Below are positions 6,521 through 11,024 of a stretch of DNA of 11,024 nucleotides, in pieces (the stretch's first letter is position 1; every line of letters begins with the position of its first letter). The position numbers and the translations under genes are program-made. Under the pieces are notes generated by a model. It saw nothing but the letters and a program-made list of their open reading frames with translations, was not told the origin of the DNA and did no database searches. The DNA is taken from assembly GCA_964428205.1 (NCBI GenBank), contig CAYRXE010000032.1:1-11024 (forward strand). Direction: 5' to 3'. The DNA is from CAYRXE01 sp964428205. Lineage in GTDB: Bacteria; Patescibacteriota; Gracilibacteria; Peribacterales; Peribacteraceae.

Positions 6521-7498
6521 ATGGGTCTGATGATGAACCAGCTCCAATCCCCCACCGAGCCCCAAGCCTACGACAAGTGGGTTAAGCAGCATCCACATGG
6601 AACGCTGTGGCAGTCGTTGGAGTGGAAGAAGTTTCGTGAAGCCTGCGGGAAAGAAGTTCGGATCTACGGAACAGTAGGTGAGGCCACGGCACTCGTGGTG
6701 ATTGATAAGACTGCATTTGGAGTTTCGACTTGGGAGATACCGAGAGGTCCTCTTGCAAGAGATGAGAGCAGAGAGCTGAGTGCTGAGTTATTGGAAGCGA
6801 TCACTCAAAAAGCAAAAAGTGAGGGCTGCATGAGCCTCTACTCCTCTCCTACCAGTCCTACTCAGCTCTCATCACTCAGCACTCAGCTCTCGAACAGACA
6901 CGTTCAACCCGAGGCAACGAGGGTAGTCGATTTACGGCTTCCAGAAGCCGAAATACTGGCACAGATGCACGAGAAAGGTCGCTACAACATCAAGGTGGCG
7001 CAGAAGCACAACGTGATGGTTACGGAGTCACAGGACGTTGATACGTACTACGCACTCGCAGATCAAACAGGTGGTCGTGACGGCTTTACGATTCTCCCAA
7101 AAAAGAGTTACGAAAATTTTGTGAAGCATCTCCCGGGAAGTTTTTTACTTCTCGCGAGTGCAGCAGAATCAAAAGTAATCGCCGGCGTGTTAGGTGTGAT
7201 CTGGAATGGCACGGGCATCTACTACTACGGTGCGTCGAGTTCGGAGTACCGCAATGTCATGGCTCCGTACTTGCTCCAATGGGAGGCGATGAAAAAGTGC
7301 AAAGCTATGGGCTGCCATTCGTATGACCTCCTTGGAGTTGCCCCTGCCGATGCCAAGCCAAACCATCCCTGGCAGGGAATCAGCAGCTTTAAGGCCAAGT
7401 TTGGAGGCGCATTGGTCAATTACCCACCTGAGCATGAAGTGGTACTGAAGCCTATGACGAAGGCTCTTCTGGGATTGAAGAGAAAGATCCTGGGATAG
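6521..7498 (+). CDS. FemAB-family peptidoglycan bridge aminoacyltransferase
   Basis: This is a FemA/FemB/FemX-type enzyme. Known members transfer amino acids from aminoacyl-tRNA to the stem peptide of lipid II or peptidoglycan on the inner face of the membrane; the amino acid used here cannot be told. The product has 325 residues, about the usual length without the coiled-coil arm of staphylococcal FemA. Recognised segments are HPHGTLWQSLEWKKF (25-38), WEIPRGPLA (71-79), HVQPEATRVVDL (127-138), MHEKGRYNIKVAQKHNV (149-165), IYYYGASSSEYRNVMAPYLLQWEAMK (233-258), YDLLGVAP (268-275) and HPWQGISSFKAKFGG (282-296). These match the two GNAT-like domains. Start codons at 6521, 6530 and 6533 are all possible, and none has a good ribosome binding site. 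Residues 84-125 are unusual: they are encoded by an inverted repeat and include SPTSPTQLSSLSTQLS where family members usually carry different sequence. Confidence 0.93.
   Translation: MGLMMNQLQSPTEPQAYDKWVKQHPHGTLWQSLEWKKFREACGKEVRIYGTVGEATALVVIDKTAFGVSTWEIPRGPLARDESRELSAELLEAITQKAKSEGCMSLYSSPTSPTQLSSLSTQLSNRHVQPEATRVVDLRLPEAEILAQMHEKGRYNIKVAQKHNVMVTESQDVDTYYALADQTGGRDGFTILPKKSYENFVKHLPGSFLLLASAAESKVIAGVLGVIWNGTGIYYYGASSSEYRNVMAPYLLQWEAMKKCKAMGCHSYDLLGVAPADAKPNHPWQGISSFKAKFGGALVNYPPEHEVVLKPMTKALLGLKRKILG
6771..6891. repeat. Perfect 18-bp inverted repeat inside the FemAB gene
   Basis: GAGAGCTGAGTGCTGAGT (6771-6788) is matched by its exact reverse complement at 6874-6891. A further copy of the outer part, CTCAGCTCTC, lies at 6861-6870. 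The arms are 85 bases apart. They keep the reading frame open and encode RELSAE on one side and the low-complexity TQLSSLSTQLS on the other. This looks like a small palindromic element accommodated in frame, comparable in principle to Rickettsia palindromic elements, though no sequence relation to those is claimed. Confidence 0.7.
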
Positions 7499-7609
7499 GC
7501 CTCTCCCCCGTCCCCTCTCCCAACTCGCAATTCTCGAGTGATCTTTGAGGACTTCAAAACAAGAATAATGAACTGGGAGAGGGGTGACTCCGCAGAGTCG
7601 GGGAGAGGC
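7499..7609. repeat. Nested palindromic element, about 111 bp
   Basis: Outer arms GCCTCTCCCC (7499-7508) and GGGGAGAGGC (7600-7609) are exact reverse complements. Inside them CCCCTCTCCCA (7512-7522) pairs with TGGGAGAGGGG (7574-7584). Small hairpins sit between: ACTCG/CGAGT (7523-7539) and GACTC/GAGTC (7586-7599). It begins immediately after the FemAB stop codon and contains no supported gene. The compact form with terminal inverted repeats suggests a non-autonomous mobile palindrome (MITE or REP-like); copy number elsewhere in the genome is unknown. Confidence 0.65.
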
Positions 7610-7612
7610 ACT

Positions 7613-7642
7613 AAAAAAGCCCCGCTTTTCGCAGGGCTTTTC
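7613..7642. terminator. Bidirectional intrinsic terminator after the FemAB gene
   Basis: AAAAGCCC (7615-7622) pairs with GGGCTTTT (7634-7641), with two further inner pairs around a 5-base loop. A T-run follows on the plus strand (TTTT), and six A residues precede it, so it gives a T-run on the minus strand too. It terminates the FemAB transcript, and serves as a backup for the convergent gene. Confidence 0.8.
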
Positions 7643-7668
7643 TAGAGAATCAAATACTCGGGATACGC

Positions 7669-7692
7669 AAAAGCCCCCGCTTGCGCGGGGGC
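7669..7692 (-). terminator. Intrinsic terminator of the large surface protein gene
   Basis: On the minus strand an 8-bp GC-only stem, GCCCCCGC with GCGGGGGC, closes a 4-base loop and is followed by TTTT. It lies 42 bases beyond the stop codon of the convergent gene. Confidence 0.88.
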
Positions 7693-7733
7693 ATTCTGCG
7701 AACGTCTTAATCAGACTTTTAGAGCGTCACGAA

Positions 7734-10700
7734 TTAGTTCGTGAACGTCTTGGAGTTGACGAAGGTCGTTGGGAACTCAACCCAGTTGAACTTGTCGGAC
7801 GAGAAGGACGAACTGTCGTCCTTGTCGCGCCACTGGAAGTGGCTGTCCGTCGTGCTCGACGCGTACGTCGTGCGGCTGAGGGACTCGAGGTTCTGGATGG
7901 AGACCTGGAGCGTCGATGTGTTCGTACCGACAACCTTGTTGTTGATCACAGTACCCTTGAGGGCGAATGTGATGTCGGTTCCTGGGTCAACCGTCACGTT
8001 GACGGAGCTTGCAGGGAGAGCGTTACAGTCGACGAGGAAGACTCCGGAAGCCGTACCACCGATGGTTACACCAGCAGTCGTCTTTGGAGAACAGGTCTTG
8101 GTGACCGTGGAGTTCGCCGTGTTGTAGAACACGAACGTAGAAGGATCAATCGTGATGTTGTTGGCAGTGACGTTGAAGATCACACCAGACATGACCACTT
8201 TGTTGTATCCGTTCTGAGCGTTCACGTTGCTTTCAGCGGAGATCTTGAACATACCGAGGTCAGAAGCGCCCGTCGGAACAGCAGAGCTGCCGGCTGGGAA
8301 AGCGTCGACGATGGATGCGATCTTGCTGAGAGTGGAAACGTGGAGGACACCGCGAACCATGGTGTTCGTAGCCGTAGGCGTGGAAACACCGATGAAGACT
8401 TCACCATCGCCAACAGCATCGAAGTCGCTGGCTGTGAGGTCGTTGCTAGAGTCCATACCGCGAGCGCGAACTGCGCCGGAACCCGTAGCGTTGTTGAACG
8501 CATGAGTCCTATCGAGGAGGAACTGGAGCCTCTGGTTGGACGTAGCACCCTGGGTGTCGTCCTTCATGTTTGCCTTAACGATAACCTTAACATCCTGGTT
8601 CTTTGGAACCTTCAGCTGCTGGCTCTGCATCTTGGCGCAGAATGTGGACGTTACGCTTGCACCGACGTTGCCGGTGGAGCTGAACGTTTCATCGTTTCCA
8701 CAACCAGTGGTCGTAGCCGTAGCGAATGCGGATGTACCGGTGTCGAACCAAAGTTCGAGAGAGTTCACGGAACCAGCGGTGGAACCGGAAGCAGTGATCT
8801 GGAGAGAGTAGACATCGATGCCTTCATTCTTCGCAGTGAACTGCAAGCGGAGCACAGCGTCGGAGACAGCACCACCCTTAACCTGGTGGTTCTTCACTGG
8901 AACTGTGTCGTTGATGATGAACAAGTCACCCTGGCTCACAAGGCTGTAAGCCTTGGAAACAACCGTCGTGACAGTGATGTCACAAGTCGTGGAGCTGCAA
9001 GTGTTGTTCGTGCTGATACCGGAGAGGCTGGAGCCGCGGACGTAGTCCTGAGCTTCGATGTAGCTCGAGGAAGACGTGTCGAAGCGGAGCATCAACCAGT
9101 TGTTCGTGAGAGAAGCTGCAATGTCAGCGTGGACTTCGAAGACAACTGTCTTCTCCTTACCGATGACGAAGCCGCCAGAAGCGAGCTTGTCGAAGGTAAC
9201 GGTGCCAGACTGAGCGGACTTACCCTTCTCGAGGATCGTGTCCACAACACCGTCAGCGTTCGTGTCGACCCACAACGTATAGTTCTGACCGTTGAGGATG
9301 GAACCGGACTGAGACGTGAATGCGAATTTCGTAGCGAGAACGTCCTTAGCTTCACCAGCGCGGCCTTCGAAGCGGAGGAGGTTCAAGTTCTTAACGTTCT
9401 TCACAGCGATATCGGACGTACCGATGGACTTCACACCGATCGTGAGACCAGCAGAAGCAATGCGCTGCTTGTTACCCGTGATCGTGCCACCTGGGCGAAC
9501 GTCTGTGACGTCGTCACCAGTGGACTGACCTTCGATCTGCATGTTGTAAGCCGTGTTGGCTGTAATCAAGCCACCGAACGTACAACCAGTCGTGTTCGTA
9601 CCCGTGGAAACCTGTTCTGGCTCTCCACAGATGTGGATGCGGTAGAGGTCACCATTGAGTGGGTGCGTCGATGCACCGTTGTCGATGAAGTCCACGAGGA
9701 GCTGCATGTTTGCATCACCAGTAACCGTGAAGTCATCGAAGCGGTAGATCTGGAACGTCTCGGAGGTGCTTGTGAAGTAATCACCATCCGTGGTGTTCGT
9801 AGCCGTCTGACGGACTCCTGTGTAGGAGCGGCCCGTCGTCTTGTCCTTAAGGACAACGTTTTCCATGATTTCGTGAATGTTGTCAGTCGACGTGGAAGAA
9901 CTGTTCACCACGAGACCTGCACCCGTGCTTGTCTCACCCTGAATGGCGATGTACATGCGGCGGATGTTCACATTCTCGTCACCACCGGTCGAAACATCGA
10001 CGTTTGCAAGAAGTGCAGCGTCGTTGTCGCGCGTGTAGGTGGTCTGAGCAGGACCGTTGATGGACAGTGTGAACTGACCAGCATCGATCGTGACGCTCGT
10101 GGCACCAGCCGTCGTGTTGACAACCTGGGAACCGTAGAGCTGACCGTTAACTCCGAAGCCGTAGAGGGAACCAACGACGAAAACGTCGGAGGTCTCTTCG
10201 ACAATCATCTTAACGGTGTCCGTTGCGCCTCCAATGATGTCAGCGAGAACGGAGAGAGTGACTTTGTCCGAGGAGCGGACGACGAATGGAGGGTTGAAGA
10301 CGAGTGTGACGTAGTCACCCTTCGTCGTCGTTGCCGTGTTCGTCAAGACCGTACCGTCGGCACGTGCAATGCGAATGTTCTCGATGTCTCCATCACCGGC
10401 GGAACCATCGTTCTGCAGCGTGACGCTGTAGATCGTCTGGTCTTCAACGGAGTTAGCGGAGAACTCGAACTTACCAATGAGAGCCGTCGTGTCTCCAACC
10501 TTAACAGTGCTTGGGGAGACAGTGCGGTCGTCGATCGTCATGGAACCAGAGGTCACAGCGCTGACCTTGAAGGTCTTACCCTTGAGAGGGAAGTTGCCCT
10601 TCACGGACTTAGCGTTGCTCATAACGTCGGATGGGAGTTCAACCTCGAGGTTGTGCTCACCAGAAGAAGCTGCAGTCGTCGTGAAGTCGGCCATAAGGTC

Positions 10701-11024
10701 GAGCGTCACAGTCTTACAAGCAGCGATCGTGAGAGACTCGGAGAAGTGGACAGTGGCAGTCTGAGCCTTGCTGTCGAGCGTGCGCTTGCGCGACACGCGG
10801 GAACCTGCAACGGAAGCGTAGACACCATCGATATCACCGGTGGCACCGAGACCTCCGTGGAGGATCGTGAGATCCGTCAAGGAGACGCTGTCGTCACAAG
10901 AAGCCGTGAGGTCAAGAGAGACCATCGTTACTCCGTTAGCACCCTTAGGAACGGAATCGCCCATTGGGTTCTTCGAAGAAACGGAAACCTCAAGGATTCC
11001 GTTACCGAGGACGATTGGGCTGTA
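7734..11024 (-). CDS. Large modular extracellular/surface protein, C-terminal 1096 residues (partial)
   Basis: The frame stays open to the right window edge, so the true start and any signal peptide are outside. Numbering here starts at the edge. The visible part is rich in Thr, Ser, Val, Asn, Asp and Gly with alternating hydrophobic residues, typical of beta-sandwich domains of exported proteins. I see about six diverged modules of 150-215 residues. They open with similar strands near residues 9 (GILEVSV), 160 (GSMTIDD), 316 (GQFTLSI), 525 (AGLTIGV), 699 (GDLFIIN) and 892 (GVLHVST). Residues 587-595, DTNADGVVD, match the DxNxDGxxD type of calcium-binding loop. Ten cysteines fall in five local pairs (43/103, 466/481, 676/681, 775/796, 978/1000), suggesting disulfides. 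The end, with FQWRDKDD and FNWVEFPTTF, has no LPXTG sorting signal and no hydrophobic anchor. Function is unknown; S-layer, adhesin or stalk-like roles are possible. Confidence 0.85.
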   Translation of the reverse strand, partial: YSPIVLGNGILEVSVSSKNPMGDSVPKGANGVTMVSLDLTASCDDSVSLTDLTILHGGLGATGDIDGVYASVAGSRVSRKRTLDSKAQTATVHFSESLTIAACKTVTLDLMADFTTTAASSGEHNLEVELPSDVMSNAKSVKGNFPLKGKTFKVSAVTSGSMTIDDRTVSPSTVKVGDTTALIGKFEFSANSVEDQTIYSVTLQNDGSAGDGDIENIRIARADGTVLTNTATTTKGDYVTLVFNPPFVVRSSDKVTLSVLADIIGGATDTVKMIVEETSDVFVVGSLYGFGVNGQLYGSQVVNTTAGATSVTIDAGQFTLSINGPAQTTYTRDNDAALLANVDVSTGGDENVNIRRMYIAIQGETSTGAGLVVNSSSTSTDNIHEIMENVVLKDKTTGRSYTGVRQTATNTTDGDYFTSTSETFQIYRFDDFTVTGDANMQLLVDFIDNGASTHPLNGDLYRIHICGEPEQVSTGTNTTGCTFGGLITANTAYNMQIEGQSTGDDVTDVRPGGTITGNKQRIASAGLTIGVKSIGTSDIAVKNVKNLNLLRFEGRAGEAKDVLATKFAFTSQSGSILNGQNYTLWVDTNADGVVDTILEKGKSAQSGTVTFDKLASGGFVIGKEKTVVFEVHADIAASLTNNWLMLRFDTSSSSYIEAQDYVRGSSLSGISTNNTCSSTTCDITVTTVVSKAYSLVSQGDLFIINDTVPVKNHQVKGGAVSDAVLRLQFTAKNEGIDVYSLQITASGSTAGSVNSLELWFDTGTSAFATATTTGCGNDETFSSTGNVGASVTSTFCAKMQSQQLKVPKNQDVKVIVKANMKDDTQGATSNQRLQFLLDRTHAFNNATGSGAVRARGMDSSNDLTASDFDAVGDGEVFIGVSTPTATNTMVRGVLHVSTLSKIASIVDAFPAGSSAVPTGASDLGMFKISAESNVNAQNGYNKVVMSGVIFNVTANNITIDPSTFVFYNTANSTVTKTCSPKTTAGVTIGGTASGVFLVDCNALPASSVNVTVDPGTDITFALKGTVINNKVVGTNTSTLQVSIQNLESLSRTTYASSTTDSHFQWRDKDDSSSFSSDKFNWVEFPTTFVNSKTFTN

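Noticed and set aside
7734..11024. Possible stop-codon reassignment (UGA as Gly or Trp, as in Gracilibacteria and Absconditabacteria), suggested by the absence of TGA stops.
   Set aside because: Five genes are too few to judge stop usage, and over 3000 codons contain no in-frame TGA, as expected for the standard code with TGA not reassigned.

Overview
The window reads as an ordinary bacterial chromosome segment with standard-code genes. The five protein genes end in TAA or TAG and contain no in-frame TGA. It has three traits that point to a lineage with a broken-up genome order, most likely the Candidate Phyla Radiation/Patescibacteria (for example a Peregrinibacteria-like group). First, a 23S rRNA gene has no 16S gene in front of it. 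Second, rpoB stands alone without rpoC. Third, there is a large, modular, cysteine-paired surface protein of the type common in that group. The taxonomic call is inference; no database search was possible.

Layout, left to right. Positions 1-469 hold the 5' end of a 23S rRNA gene on the minus strand, running off the left edge. Positions 470-1144 are non-coding. They contain a 23S leader with a chain of hairpins, a TATAAT box, and a compact unit of promoter, about 90-nt RNA and strong terminator (814-939) that resembles an attenuator. They end with the rpoB terminator. Positions 1145-5131 (minus) are rpoB, with a Lys/Ala/Pro-rich basic N-terminal extension and an acidic C-terminal tail. It has its own promoter and a terminator-like hairpin in the leader. 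Positions 5275-5721 (minus) encode an unrecognised 148-residue protein with its own promoter. Positions 5833-6456 (minus) are a Mn-type superoxide dismutase. Divergent from it, 6521-7498 (+) encodes a FemAB-family peptidoglycan bridge aminoacyltransferase. A palindromic repeat element (7499-7609) and two terminators separate it from a convergent, very long minus-strand gene (7734 to the right edge). That gene encodes the last 1096 residues of a repetitive extracellular protein.

The genes do not form one pathway. rpoB and 23S are core transcription and translation genes, each apparently with its own promoter. sodA handles superoxide. The FemAB protein and the large exported protein both concern the cell envelope. 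Three promoters on the minus strand share the pattern TTGAC(C/G), 16-17 bp, TACA(A/C)T. None of the four visible protein start codons has a convincing Shine-Dalgarno sequence.

The most interesting features are the attenuator-like RNA between rpoB and 23S, the separation of rpoB from rpoC and of 23S from 16S, the oppositely charged RpoB tails, and a perfect inverted repeat lying in frame inside the FemAB gene.
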